Assembly (NCBI GenBank): GCA_964371355.1
Contig: CAYJMG010000019.1
Coordinates: 18,249-82,248, forward strand
DNA length: 64,000 bases
Direction of reading: 5' to 3'
Source of the DNA: JACRBR01 sp964371355
GTDB lineage: Bacteria; Chloroflexota; Dehalococcoidia; DSTF01; JACRBR01
Shown here: positions 42,250 through 51,129 of the stretch, one piece after another
Numbering within the stretch: position 1 is the first letter of the stretch
Layout: the number at the start of each line of letters is the position of its first letter
Position numbers and translations under genes: made by a program
The notes under the pieces: model-generated
Database searches by the model: none
What the model saw: only the letters and a program-made list of their open reading frames with translations
Told to the model about the DNA's origin: nothing

Positions 42250-43500
42250 ATGAAGGCTGAGCTGCTGTCGATTGGCACCGAGATCCTGCTGGGCGAGATC
42301 GTCGATACGAACGCCGCCTACATCGCCTCGCGGCTCCCGGCCCTCGGCATCGACATCTACTACAAGCACGTGGTCGGCGACAACCTCGATCGGCTCGCCG
42401 ACACCATCGGTCACGCGCGCGACCGCGCCGACATCGTGATCTGCACCGGCGGTCTGGGCCCGACGCAGGACGACCTGACGCGTGAAGCCATCAGCGCCGT
42501 GATGGGTGAGCAGCCCTCCGTCGACCCGCAGCTCGAGGCCAGCCTACGGGGATTCTTCGAGAGCCGCGGCGTGAAGATGCCCGAGCAGAACGTGAAGCAG
42601 TGCTGGCTGATCCCGTCGGCCCGCGCCATCCCGAACCCGCGCGGAACCGCGCCCGGCTGGTGGGTCGAGCGCGACGGCAAAGTCATTGTCGCGATGCCCG
42701 GCCCGCCGACTGAGATGACCCGCATGTGGGACAAGGAGGTCGCGCCGGAGCTGGAACGCCGCCATCCGGGCACGATCCTGATCACGCGCACCATCAAGAC
42801 CGCGGGCGTCGGCGAGAGCAGCCTCGACGAGATGATCACGCCGCTGCAGGAGTCGCAGAACCCCAGCATCGGCACCTACGCGAAGGCCGACGGCGTGCAC
42901 GTCCGGCTGGCGGCGAAGGCGGCCGACGAACAGGCGGCGTGGCGGCTGCTCGCGCCGATGGAGGACGAGATCCGGAGTCGGCTGGGCGCGTTCGTGTGGG
43001 GCGCCGACGACGACACTTTCGAGAGCATCGTCTGTGACATGATGAAGGAGCGCGGCGTCTCGCTGGCGACGATGGAGTCGTGCACCGGCGGCCTGCTCGC
43101 CAGCACGATCACCGACGTGCCGGGGTCGTCGTCGTGCTTCCGGGGCGGCCTCGTGTCCTACGCGACGGAGATGAAGATCGCCTGGGGCGTGCCCGCCGAG
43201 GTGATCGAAGAGTACGGCGTCATCAGCGCGGAGACGGCGCGGGAGATGGCGCGCGTCGCACGCGAGCGGCACGAGGCGAGCGTGGGGATCGGCATCACCG
43301 GCGTGGCCGGCCCGGACGAGCAGGAGGGCAAGCCGGTCGGTACCGTGCACGTTGCCGTGGACGCGATGTGGGAAGCGCCCCGGATGGTCAGCTACACCTT
43401 CAACCAGGGGCGGGGCGCGGTGAAGCGGCGGGCGGTTACGACGGCGCTGGGGATGCTGCGGCAGGCGCTGCTCGCGTGGCGCAACGAAGCCGTCGTGTAG
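42250..43500 (+). CDS. cinA: CinA family protein (competence/damage-inducible, NMN deamidase)
   Basis: A 416-residue two-domain protein. The N-terminal MoCF/COG1058 domain has 'LLSIGTEILLGEIVDTNA' and 'ICTGGLGPTQDDLTREA' (ADP-ribose pyrophosphatase-like). The C-terminal ~150 residues are the NMN deamidase domain with 'ATMESCTGGLLASTITDVPG' and 'GIGITGVAGPDEQEGKPVGT'. It recycles NMN formed by NAD breakdown. Length and order are standard for the fused form. A promoter hexamer sits 6 nt before the ATG. Confidence 0.92.
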   Translation: MKAELLSIGTEILLGEIVDTNAAYIASRLPALGIDIYYKHVVGDNLDRLADTIGHARDRADIVICTGGLGPTQDDLTREAISAVMGEQPSVDPQLEASLRGFFESRGVKMPEQNVKQCWLIPSARAIPNPRGTAPGWWVERDGKVIVAMPGPPTEMTRMWDKEVAPELERRHPGTILITRTIKTAGVGESSLDEMITPLQESQNPSIGTYAKADGVHVRLAAKAADEQAAWRLLAPMEDEIRSRLGAFVWGADDDTFESIVCDMMKERGVSLATMESCTGGLLASTITDVPGSSSCFRGGLVSYATEMKIAWGVPAEVIEEYGVISAETAREMARVARERHEASVGIGITGVAGPDEQEGKPVGTVHVAVDAMWEAPRMVSYTFNQGRGAVKRRAVTTALGMLRQALLAWRNEAVV

Positions 43501-43581
43501 GGGCGGGGCGCAGGAAACTGGCCTGTCCCCTGACTGCGTACCAACGACCCTAACGACTAACGACCAATAACCACCGGGTGC

Positions 43582-43587
43582 TAGGCT
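43582..43587 (+). promoter_or_regulatory. -10 element of a predicted leaderless transcript (PIG-L gene)
   Basis: TAGGCT lies exactly 6 nt upstream of the ATG at 43594. Just upstream, 43543-43576, the DNA is a degenerate repeat of AACGAC(T/C). Confidence 0.45.
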
Positions 43588-43593
43588 GGATCC

Positions 43594-44361
43594 ATGGCGC
43601 AGGCGAACCTTGAAGGACTGCAGACGGAGGAGCGCGTGAGCGAGGCGACGATACCCGAGACGGACAACAAGACGGCGCTGGTCATCGCGGCGCACCCGGA
43701 CGATGCGGACTTCGGAGCAGCGGGGACGTCGTACCTGTGGACGCAGGCGGGCTGGACCTTCTACTACCTGGTGTGCACCGACGGGTCCAAGGGCACGGCG
43801 GACCCGGGGATGACCCCGGAGGACCTGATACGCATCCGCCGCGACGAGCAGCGCGAGGCGGCGCGGCGGGCGGGCGCGAAGGACGTGTTCTTCCTGGACA
43901 ACGTCGACGGCGAGCTACAGGTGACACGCGAGCTGCTGGGCGCCGTCGTGCGCCACATCCGCATGCTGAAGCCGTACGCCGTCTTCACTCACGACCCCGA
44001 GGCCTTCATCGTCCGCAATAGCTTCATCAACCACAGCGACCACCGCAACACCGGGCACGTGGCGATCGACGCCATCTATCCGACGGCGCGCGACCGGTTG
44101 AACTTTCCCGAGCACCTGGCGGAAGGCCTCGACGTCCACAATGTGAAGGAGATCTTCATCTGGGGGTCGGAGAAGGCGAACTTCGACGTCGACATCACTG
44201 ACATCGTGGACCAGAAGATCCACGCCCTGAACGCGCACATCAGCCAGGGCCTGGGCGCGAACGACCCCAACAGCGAGTTCCTCAAGTTCGTGCGTGAGCG
44301 CTGGCGCGGCGAGGACGGCCGTTATACCGAGCGCTTCCGGCGGGTGGTGCTGTTTCGTTAG
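43594..44361 (+). CDS. PIG-L family deacetylase
   Basis: A 255-residue zinc-dependent N-deacetylase of the LmbE/PIG-L family. 'VIAAHPDDADFGAAGT' gives the zinc-binding HPDD, and 'INHSDHRNTGHVAIDAI' carries the third ligand and catalytic histidines. Family members remove N-acetyl groups from sugar conjugates such as GlcNAc-inositol (mycothiol, bacillithiol) or glycans; the substrate here is not clear. The ATG at 43594 is favoured by the -10 element 6 nt upstream; a GTG at 43636 with GGAGGAG is a second possibility. Confidence 0.86.
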   Translation: MAQANLEGLQTEERVSEATIPETDNKTALVIAAHPDDADFGAAGTSYLWTQAGWTFYYLVCTDGSKGTADPGMTPEDLIRIRRDEQREAARRAGAKDVFFLDNVDGELQVTRELLGAVVRHIRMLKPYAVFTHDPEAFIVRNSFINHSDHRNTGHVAIDAIYPTARDRLNFPEHLAEGLDVHNVKEIFIWGSEKANFDVDITDIVDQKIHALNAHISQGLGANDPNSEFLKFVRERWRGEDGRYTERFRRVVLFR

Positions 44362-44391
44362 TGGCTCAGTGTGTCAGTGTGTCAGTGCGTC
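44361..44391 (+). repeat. short tandem repeat, GTCAGTGT/TCAGTGCG family
   Basis: Four degenerate copies of the same 8-9-bp unit found at 42116-42185 follow directly on the stop codon of the PIG-L gene. Confidence 0.65.
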
Positions 44392-44444
44392 GCCGGAGGA
44401 TCCTGCAATGGAGGCGCTTTCGCATGGCGAACGGTGATGTCACC

Positions 44445-44474
44445 ACAAGATCCTTCGCTTCGCTCAGGATGACA
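44445..44474 (-). repeat. dispersed intergenic repeat, TGTCATCCTGAGCG family
   Basis: On the minus strand the element reads TGTCATCCTGAGCGAAGCG followed by AAGGATCTTGT and has an imperfect inverted-repeat character. It is related to the sequence at 34866-34944. Such elements are multicopy in many high-GC genomes; copy number here needs the whole genome. Confidence 0.55.
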
Positions 44475-44602
44475 GGTGGTGGTGTTGCGGCACAGATCAT
44501 GTGTTCGACACTCAACTTGTGATTTGACAACGCAGCCCTTCACAACATGATCCTCGCGTGCTACTATCCGCATTCGGCGGGGCAAGCGGAATCGGGGTTG
44601 CG

Positions 44603-45175
44603 GTGAAGTGGATGCTCACGGCTCTCGCCGTCGTGCTCGCGATCGCGGGCGCGGGACGTTTCTCTACGACCACAGGACAGGCCCAGCAGCCGACCTTCGT
44701 CTCACCCGGCGAGGGTGGTGCGGGATCGCGCTTCCAGATCGTGGGTGAGGCCGGATGGACGCCCGGCGAGACGATTACCCTCGAGTTCACGTTCGTGGAC
44801 GCGCCGCCGCCCGAGGCCGAGGCCTACACTGGTCCGTTCCACCGCACCGAGCAGGTGACGGCTCTGCGCGACGGCACGTGGAGCTTCCCCGTCGTGGTCA
44901 ACGAGGACGTGCTGCCCTTCCCCCTGTGGCGCCCCGGCTACATCGCCATCCGCGCCCGCGGCTCGACGCAGACGACGCTGACCCTGTTCCGCTACACCGT
45001 CGCGGGACAGGGGCCCGTGGGCGAGCCGCCCCTGGCCGACCTCGGCTTCGGCCCGGCCGATGCGGATGCCGGCGGCGGCATGATGGCGCTTGTGCTGTTC
45101 CTCGCCGGGACAGGCATGCTCGCAACCGTCGGTGGCTGGCTGCGCAGCACAAACGGCGTGCAGCCGGCGCCGTAG
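44603..45175 (+). CDS. exported protein with C-terminal membrane anchor
   Basis: A 190-residue protein of unknown function. Residues 1-28 form a signal peptide (WMLTALAVVLAIAGAG). The middle part has an Ig/IPT-like beta pattern ('FVSPGEGGAGSRFQIVGEAG', 'WTPGETITLEFTFVDAP'). A C-terminal helix (MMALVLFLAGTGMLATVGGW) would anchor it in the membrane, leaving a small exposed domain. The GTG at 44603 is preferred to the one at 44558, because a TACTAT box at 44562-44567 lies between them. Conserved Asp/Glu or metal sites are not evident. Confidence 0.62.
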   Translation: MKWMLTALAVVLAIAGAGRFSTTTGQAQQPTFVSPGEGGAGSRFQIVGEAGWTPGETITLEFTFVDAPPPEAEAYTGPFHRTEQVTALRDGTWSFPVVVNEDVLPFPLWRPGYIAIRARGSTQTTLTLFRYTVAGQGPVGEPPLADLGFGPADADAGGGMMALVLFLAGTGMLATVGGWLRSTNGVQPAP

Positions 45176-45254
45176 CCGCAGAGCCCAGCACGGTGTTGAA
45201 AGAGGAACCCGCGAGGCTCCACTGTTGAGAAGACGCGGATCCGGGAAGATGATC

Positions 45255-45279
45255 GCGCGGGCTGAAAGCCCGTGCTGCG
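45255..45279. repeat. dispersed palindromic repeat (copy 1)
   Basis: GCGCGGGCTGAAAGCCCGTG followed by CTGCG. The core CGGGCT-GAA-AGCCCG is an inverted repeat and matches copies at 59452, 63845 and 63893. It lies between two convergent genes and could act as a weak terminator or an REP-like element. Confidence 0.65.
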
Positions 45280-45365
45280 AGAGGAAGCGACTTCTTCGAC
45301 ACCTGTTAGAGCGCCGCCCACGGACGCAGCGCACGCCGGCGAACGTTCGTCGCCGCGATACCCGA

Positions 45366-47324
45366 TCACTCCAGGCCGATGTCCCGGAAGAAGGCGTCGC
45401 TGTTCGGCTCGCGCCCCAGGAACTCCCGCACCAAGACATCCCCGTCGACGCTGCCGCCGCGCTCGAGGATCTTGCGCCGGTAGTCCAACCCGGTCGCGCT
45501 ATCCAACACGCCGTTCTGCTCGAACCGCGTGAACATGTCGTGCCCGAACACCTCGGACCACATGTACCCGTAGTACCCCGCGTCGTACCCGAACAGATGC
45601 CCGAACCCGGACTGAAAATGCGTGCCCTCCGGATATGGGAAGCCCGTGACGGGGTAGTACTCCCGCACGGCCTTCGTCGAGTCCCCGTCGAACCCCGGCG
45701 AGTGGAGCGCGAAGTCCAGCCGGGCGAAGAACATCTGCCGCAGCTTCGCGATGCCCGAGCTGACGTTCTTGGCCCGCACCATCGCGTCCAGCAGGTCGTC
45801 CGGCAGCGGCTGGCCCGTCTTGTGGTGCCGCGTGAACCGCCGCAGCACGTCGCGGTCCCACACCCAGTGCTCCAGCATCTGCGACGGCGCTTCGACGAAG
45901 TCCCGCTCCGTCGACGACCCCGAGAACTCGAGGTACTTCGCCCGCGTCAACGTCTGGTGCAGGATGTGGCCGAACTCGTGGAAGAACGTCACCACCTCGC
46001 TGTGCCGCAGCAGCGACGGCGTATCGGCCGTAGGCTTCGTGAAGTTCGCGACAATAGCGCTCGCCGGATGCTGGTACGATCCGTCCGCCAGCAGGCGGCC
46101 GCCGACGAGCGTGAACGCGGCCGCGTGGTTGAACTTGTTCGGCCGCGGATACAGGTCCATGTAGAACCGCGCGAACGGCTCGGCGCCGTCCGCATCGAAG
46201 ATGTCATACGCCACGACGTCCTCATGCCACTTCGGCGCGTCGGGCGCGGGCTGATACCGGATCCCCAGCAGCTCCTGCGTGACCATGAACAGCCCGTCGA
46301 TGCAGGCATCCAGGGGAAAGTAGTTGGCCACCTCGAAGTCGTCGACCGCGTACTCCGTCCGCAGCAGCATGTGCGTGTAGTACCACCAGTCCCAGATGTT
46401 GATGTGCGCGTCGCCGGCGCGCTTCAGCTTGGCGTCCGACAGCTTCTCGAAGTCCGCGCGCGCCTTCGCCTCCAACCGCGGCTGCAGGTCGAGCAGGAAG
46501 CGGTCGACGGCCCCGCGCGTCTTCGCCATCCGCTTCTCGACGATGTACGCCGCCCACGAGTCGTACCCCAGCAGGCGGGCGACCTCGGCCCGCACCTGGA
46601 TCGCCTCCTCCAGCACCTTCACGTTGTCGTCGCCGCCCTTGTTCTGATTCTTGAAGAACAGCTCGCGCCGCCACTGCTCGGAGTCCGCGTTGTCCATGAA
46701 CGGAATGATCTCCGGATAGTCCAGCGACACCCGGTACTTCGTCTTGCCGTCCTCCTCCACCGTCTTCAGCCCGTCGATCCACCGGTCCGGCATCCCCGCC
46801 AGATCCTCGCGGTCCACGACGATCGCGTCGTCCCAGGTGTCGATTGCCTTCCGGAAGTCGGTGCCCAGCGTCACCAGCCGCGCCATCAGCTCCTGCACGC
46901 GGTCGCGCTGCTCCTTCGGCAGCTCGAAGCCGTTGCGCCGGTAGTCGCGCAACACGAACTCGAGCACGCGCTTCTCGTCGCCCGTCAGCGAAGCCGCCCC
47001 GGCAGCCCCGGCGTACTCCTTCACCGCCAGGTACAGGTCCTCGCGGAAGCCGATCTGCACCGCGTACTGGCTGAGCTTCTCGTCCCACTCGCGCGCCGTC
47101 TCGCGCAGGGCGTCGTCGGTCGAGACGTACGACATGAAGGCGTAGCGCCCGTCGGCCTTCGCGATGACGTCCATCGCCGACTCCAGCGCGACGAACGTGT
47201 TCTCGAACGTGCGCTGATCCGCCGGCGTGGCAACGATGGCCGCGATGCGCTCATCGCACTCCTTGATGGCCGCCGCGCACCCGGCAGCGACGATTTCGGG
47301 GGTAAGTTTGTCGTAGTCGATCAT
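45366..47324 (-). CDS. M3 family zinc metallopeptidase (oligopeptidase)
   Basis: A 652-residue peptidase of the thimet-oligopeptidase/Dcp family. The zinc motif HEFGH is at 449-453 within 'VVTFFHEFGHILHQTLTRAK', and the third ligand glutamate follows in 'DFVEAPSQMLEHWVWD'. It degrades short peptides in the cytoplasm; there is no signal peptide. Length is normal. The start is the ATG at 47324, with TAGCCT 6 nt upstream (leaderless). It is divergent from the nitrilase-like gene across 77 bp. Confidence 0.92.
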   Translation of the reverse strand: MIDYDKLTPEIVAAGCAAAIKECDERIAAIVATPADQRTFENTFVALESAMDVIAKADGRYAFMSYVSTDDALRETAREWDEKLSQYAVQIGFREDLYLAVKEYAGAAGAASLTGDEKRVLEFVLRDYRRNGFELPKEQRDRVQELMARLVTLGTDFRKAIDTWDDAIVVDREDLAGMPDRWIDGLKTVEEDGKTKYRVSLDYPEIIPFMDNADSEQWRRELFFKNQNKGGDDNVKVLEEAIQVRAEVARLLGYDSWAAYIVEKRMAKTRGAVDRFLLDLQPRLEAKARADFEKLSDAKLKRAGDAHINIWDWWYYTHMLLRTEYAVDDFEVANYFPLDACIDGLFMVTQELLGIRYQPAPDAPKWHEDVVAYDIFDADGAEPFARFYMDLYPRPNKFNHAAAFTLVGGRLLADGSYQHPASAIVANFTKPTADTPSLLRHSEVVTFFHEFGHILHQTLTRAKYLEFSGSSTERDFVEAPSQMLEHWVWDRDVLRRFTRHHKTGQPLPDDLLDAMVRAKNVSSGIAKLRQMFFARLDFALHSPGFDGDSTKAVREYYPVTGFPYPEGTHFQSGFGHLFGYDAGYYGYMWSEVFGHDMFTRFEQNGVLDSATGLDYRRKILERGGSVDGDVLVREFLGREPNSDAFFRDIGLE

Positions 47325-47330
47325 GCGTGC

Positions 47331-47336
47331 AGGCTA
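47331..47336 (-). promoter_or_regulatory. -10 element of a predicted leaderless transcript (M3 peptidase)
   Basis: On the minus strand TAGCCT is exactly 6 nt before the ATG at 47324. No SD is present. Confidence 0.45.
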
Positions 47337-47388
47337 GCGAGCGGCGGACGAGCGCGCTACTCCGCGCTCCTTCGGGTCTCCCACGGGG

Positions 47389-47394
47389 TACACT
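47389..47394 (+). promoter_or_regulatory. -10 element of a predicted leaderless transcript (nitrilase-like gene)
   Basis: TACACT is 7 nt upstream of the ATG at 47402. It faces the M3 peptidase -10 at 47331-47336, so both divergent genes appear leaderless. Confidence 0.45.
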
Positions 47395-47401
47395 CACGAG
47401 A

Positions 47402-49051
47402 ATGAGCACGACGGCACGGATCGCGGTACTACAGCTCCCGGCGTTCTCGATGGAAGACGCCGAGGCGTCGCTGGCCCACTCCCTGCGGCGCATCGACGAA
47501 GTGGTCGCGGCCGAGCGCCCGGACCTCGTCGCCCTCCCCGAGGTCACCTACCCCGCTTACTTCCTGGGGACCCGGGACCTCACGTCCTGCGGCGTCCTGT
47601 CGCCGGGCGAGGCGTCGGCCCGCTTCGCGGCGAAGGCGCGCGAGCACGGCGTCTATATCGCGGTCGGGCTCGCGCTCGAGACCCCCGGCGGCGGCTACGC
47701 GAACGCCGCGGCGCTCTTCGGCCGCGACGGCTCCCTCGCCGGCCGTTACGACAAGTCGTTCCTCTGGCACTTCGACAACCGCTGGTTCGCGCAGGGCAGC
47801 GCGTACCCCGTCTTCGAGACCGACTTCGCACGCATCGGGATCCTGGTGTGCGCCGACGGGCGCCTCCCCGAGATCGCCCGCAGCCTCGCGCTGGACGGCG
47901 CGCAGATCATCCTCGACCTGACAGCATGGGTGAGCGCCGCCCGCTCGCCGGACGAACTCACGACGACGCAGTACGAGTACCTGATGCGCACGCGCGCGGC
48001 CGAGAACGGCGTGTGGGTCGCCTGCGCCGACAAGTGCGGCGTCGAGGCGGAAAGCATCGTCTACGCGGGACGTTCGTGCTTCATCGACCCTCGCGGCAAC
48101 ATCGTCGCCGCGCTCGGCCCCGCCGAGGAGGGCGCGCTGGCCTACGACGTGCCCGTCGCCGACGCGGCGCCTCCGGTGTTGCGGCGGCCGGACCTGTACG
48201 AGGCTCTGTCCCACCCGACGGAGAGCCTTCCCGTGATGCGCACGCTGCAAGAGGCATTCGTGCCGCAGGAGCAGGAACAACGGATCGCCGTGGTGCAGAT
48301 GACCATGCCGGCGACGGGCGAGGAGTTCGTGGCGGCGGCGCGTCTTCACGTCGAGCGGCAGGCGCTGATGGACGCACAGCTCGTGCTTTTCCCGGCTACC
48401 CCTTCCCGCGTGCGCCGGGCGTACGACCACGACGAAGTCCTCGATGGGGTGCAGGCCATCGCGGAGGACACTGGCGTGTGCGTGTCGTTCGTCGTCTGGG
48501 ACCCGGATGCCGACGGCCACCGCACCATGTACCTCGCCGGCCCGCGCGGATGGCTGGGCGCCCACCGCCAAACGCACAAGCCTCCCGGAGAGCGCTTCGC
48601 CACCATGCCCATGGGCAACGATCCCTGTCCCGTGTTCCACACGCCGGTCGGCCGCGTCGGGCTCATGCTCTCCGCCGAAGGATGGGCGCCCGAGGTCGCA
48701 CGCTCGCTGATGCTCCGCGGCGCCGAGCTGATCCTCTGGGCCGGCGACGACCCCGGTCTCTCGATGCTGTACGCGGCTCGCACGAGAGCGGAGGAGAACC
48801 GCGTGTTCGTCGCGACCGCCGCGGCCCCCACGGCGAACGGCGCGACCCTCATCGCCGACCCCAACGGACGGCTGCTGGCCGTCGCGCTCGAAGGGCGCGA
48901 GCTGGCCGTCGGGGCGGAGATAAACCGCGCCCTCGCCCACATCAAGGAGCGCGCGCCGGGCACCGACGTCGTGCGCAACCGCCAGCCCGCGACCTACGGA
49001 GCGATCACGCGCGTGGCCGCCCAGACGGCGGGAGCGCGCGGGGGCGGTTGA
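47402..49051 (+). CDS. double-domain carbon-nitrogen hydrolase with degenerate second domain
   Basis: A 549-residue protein made of two nitrilase folds. The first (~residues 5-260) has the full Glu-Lys-Cys triad: E47 in LPEVTYP, K118 in YDKSF and C150 in GILVCADGRLPE. The second (~293-535) aligns with it but has alanine at 332 in FPATP in place of the glutamate and serine at 424 in GLMLSAEGWAPE in place of the cysteine; only K393 remains. The first half should hydrolyse an amide or nitrile; the second is probably structural or regulatory. A two-domain nitrilase of this kind is unusual. The start is fixed by TACACT 7 nt upstream. Confidence 0.85.
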   Translation: MSTTARIAVLQLPAFSMEDAEASLAHSLRRIDEVVAAERPDLVALPEVTYPAYFLGTRDLTSCGVLSPGEASARFAAKAREHGVYIAVGLALETPGGGYANAAALFGRDGSLAGRYDKSFLWHFDNRWFAQGSAYPVFETDFARIGILVCADGRLPEIARSLALDGAQIILDLTAWVSAARSPDELTTTQYEYLMRTRAAENGVWVACADKCGVEAESIVYAGRSCFIDPRGNIVAALGPAEEGALAYDVPVADAAPPVLRRPDLYEALSHPTESLPVMRTLQEAFVPQEQEQRIAVVQMTMPATGEEFVAAARLHVERQALMDAQLVLFPATPSRVRRAYDHDEVLDGVQAIAEDTGVCVSFVVWDPDADGHRTMYLAGPRGWLGAHRQTHKPPGERFATMPMGNDPCPVFHTPVGRVGLMLSAEGWAPEVARSLMLRGAELILWAGDDPGLSMLYAARTRAEENRVFVATAAAPTANGATLIADPNGRLLAVALEGRELAVGAEINRALAHIKERAPGTDVVRNRQPATYGAITRVAAQTAGARGGG

Positions 49052-49112
49052 TATACTCACCCCGGTCACACACCACACGAGGCGCACCATCGCACACACG
49101 AACGAGCTGATA

Positions 49113-49688
49113 TTGCCGCGGACGGCGGAGCGCGAGGGTGGACCGACACACCTGCGCGCGCGGGTCGGCGGCTACGCCGTCGACATGGTGATCTTCGCCG
49201 CCATCACGATGCTGTTCACGGTGCTGGCCGGATTCGTCCTGCTCGCAAGCACAAACTGGGCAGAGAACGACCCCAGCGACCCACAGCTGTACGCCTTCCT
49301 CGCCATCATCGGCGCCGGCGTCCCGCTCGTGTGGTCCGCCCTGAACCTGGGCCTGCTGGCCATGCGGTCGCAGACCGGCGGGCACTACGTCGCGGCGCTG
49401 AAGTTGGTAACCGAAGACGGAGGGCCGCTGCGTCCGCGCGACGCTGCTGTGTGGTGGTTCTGCTTCAACCCGCTGTTGTTCAGCTGGCCGATGACCCTGG
49501 TGGCCGGGCTGCCGCTCCTGACGGTGATCTCGCTGCTCTCCAGCCGCATCGTGTTCGTTCTCTTCGGCGTGATCGTGACCGTGTGCCTGGCGTCGCCGGC
49601 TATCGCGCTGATCTCCGCGGCCATCGACCGCCAGCGCCGGGCGCTGCACGACCGGGTGGCCCGCGTGATCCTGGTTTCGGCGGAGTAG
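49113..49688 (+). CDS. RDD family membrane protein
   Basis: A 191-residue protein with four to five hydrophobic segments. The RDD pattern is visible as an arginine in 'RARVGGYAVDMVIFAAI' and aspartates in 'RPRDAAVWW' and 'DRQRRALHDRVARVILV', the last being a typical RDD ending. Function is unknown for most members; some relate to ion balance. The likely start is a TTG at 49113, with no good SD. It ends 4 bp before the next gene. Confidence 0.72.
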   Translation: MPRTAEREGGPTHLRARVGGYAVDMVIFAAITMLFTVLAGFVLLASTNWAENDPSDPQLYAFLAIIGAGVPLVWSALNLGLLAMRSQTGGHYVAALKLVTEDGGPLRPRDAAVWWFCFNPLLFSWPMTLVAGLPLLTVISLLSSRIVFVLFGVIVTVCLASPAIALISAAIDRQRRALHDRVARVILVSAE

Positions 49689-49692
49689 GGCC

Positions 49693-50529
49693 GTGGCGTA
49701 CGCGCAGACGCCGTACCGTCCCTCGGTCGAACGGCCCGTGGCGAGCCCCGAGGACGAGCGCAACGTCGCCAAGTGGATGCTGGGCTTCATCGCGTTCCTC
49801 GCGCTGACCGCCGCGCTCGGCGCATTGCAGCTGTACCAGGCGTCGTCACAGGGGCCGGCCACCACATCTCTGCAGCGGACGACGGCCGCCCTGACGGAGA
49901 TCGACGCGCTGCTGGATCGCCACTACGACGAACTGCAGGAGCAGGCGCGCGCCGCGCAGCCCGGCCAGGCCGTCGAGTTGGAGGACTACCCTATCGCGAT
50001 CGCCCTGACGAAGGACGACGTGCTCGACACGCCCAGGGATGAGCTGCGGGCGCTCATCCTCGCGCGGTCGGCGGGACGGTTGTACGAGGACGGTACCGGC
50101 GTGCTGCGTGAGAGCGCGGAAGGGAAGGGTCCGGGCGGCATCTTCTCGATCGCGGGGCTGACGGACCGGATGCTCGGCCAACTCACGGACGCGAACAACA
50201 CGCGCTCAGGCGTGGCCTCCATCGTGCTGTTCGTGGTCGCCGCAGCGGCGTGCGCCGCGACGGCGGCGGCGTGCCGGGGCTGGGGCCGGCTTGCCGCGCC
50301 GGGCCTCGTGCTGGCAGCGGCCGGAGCCGCCGTGCTGATCGGCGGGCTGGCGGCGCTCGCGTACGCGGGGGCGCAGGGTGGCGAATACGTACGCGTGGAG
50401 TTCTACGGCGTGATCGAAGACCTGGCGATGCTGCCCGTGCGGAACGGCGCCGCATCGCTGGCCGCCGGCGCGGCGATCGGTATCGTGGGCTTCCTGGGAG
50501 CGAGAATCAAGGATCAGGGACCAGCCTAG
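49693..50529 (+). CDS. unknown membrane protein
   Basis: A 278-residue protein without recognised family. One N-terminal helix (~29-48: MLGFIAFLALTAALGALQLY) is followed by ~130 mostly hydrophilic residues with a helical region rich in Leu, Arg and Glu, then three hydrophobic segments from ~175 onward. It starts with GTG 4 bp after the RDD gene, so the two membrane proteins probably act together. No motif suggests an enzyme. Confidence 0.6.
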   Translation: MAYAQTPYRPSVERPVASPEDERNVAKWMLGFIAFLALTAALGALQLYQASSQGPATTSLQRTTAALTEIDALLDRHYDELQEQARAAQPGQAVELEDYPIAIALTKDDVLDTPRDELRALILARSAGRLYEDGTGVLRESAEGKGPGGIFSIAGLTDRMLGQLTDANNTRSGVASIVLFVVAAAACAATAAACRGWGRLAAPGLVLAAAGAAVLIGGLAALAYAGAQGGEYVRVEFYGVIEDLAMLPVRNGAASLAAGAAIGIVGFLGARIKDQGPA

Positions 50530-50580
50530 AGCCAGAAGCTGGAACCAGAACTCGGACATGGTGTCCCGGAGGAGGGATCG

Positions 50581-51129
50581 ATGACGGAGAACGTTGCGCT
50601 GGCCAAGAACCTGGCGTTCTGGCACTGGTACCCGGAGATGCTCGTCGAAGGGCTGACGGAGGAGCAACTGCGCTGGCAGCCGGACGCGCATGACACGTCG
50701 ATCATCTTCGCGCTCTGGCACACGTACCGCGCGGAGGACGAGATCCTCCACGGCATGGTGATAGGACGGCCCAGCGTGTTCACGTCGCAGGGGTGGTCAG
50801 CGCGGCTGCCCGTCGAAAAGACGGGCGCGACGCCGTTCGGTAACGGCCTCACGCGCGACCAGATCGCGGGGCTGCGCCTCGACGTGCGGGAGGTGCTAGC
50901 GTACGCGAAGGCGGTGGGCGAGAGTGAGATCGCCTACCTGCAGTCAGCAACGGCCCAGGAGACGGCGGCGGAGATCAAGCTGCCGTTCTTCACAGGCGTG
51001 TACCCCGGCATGGACCTCATGTCGAAGGCCGAGACGATCGCGTTCTTCGCCATCGGCCACACATCCGAGCACCTGGGCGAAGTGCAGATGCTGAAGGGGC
51101 TGATGGGCATGAAGGGCGCGCCGTTGTGA
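50581..51129 (+). CDS. DinB family protein
   Basis: A 182-residue four-helix-bundle protein of the DinB/YfiT superfamily. Likely metal-binding histidines are the one in 'IIFALWHTYRAEDEIL' and those in 'AIGHTSEHLGEVQML'. Family members use thiol cofactors or act as metal-dependent transferases. CCGGAGGAGG lies just before the ATG. It overlaps the next gene by 4 bp. Confidence 0.8.
   Translation: MTENVALAKNLAFWHWYPEMLVEGLTEEQLRWQPDAHDTSIIFALWHTYRAEDEILHGMVIGRPSVFTSQGWSARLPVEKTGATPFGNGLTRDQIAGLRLDVREVLAYAKAVGESEIAYLQSATAQETAAEIKLPFFTGVYPGMDLMSKAETIAFFAIGHTSEHLGEVQMLKGLMGMKGAPL

Noticed and set aside
44524..44551. TTGACA with CATGAT 16 nt downstream as a promoter for the gene at 44603
   Set aside because: The -10 matches only 4 of 6 bases; the TACTAT box at 44562-44567 is closer to the start and equally plausible, so neither is annotated.
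45090..47405. A 771-codon plus-strand open frame opposite the M3 peptidase
   Set aside because: Antisense shadow of a gene with an intact HEFGH zinc site.
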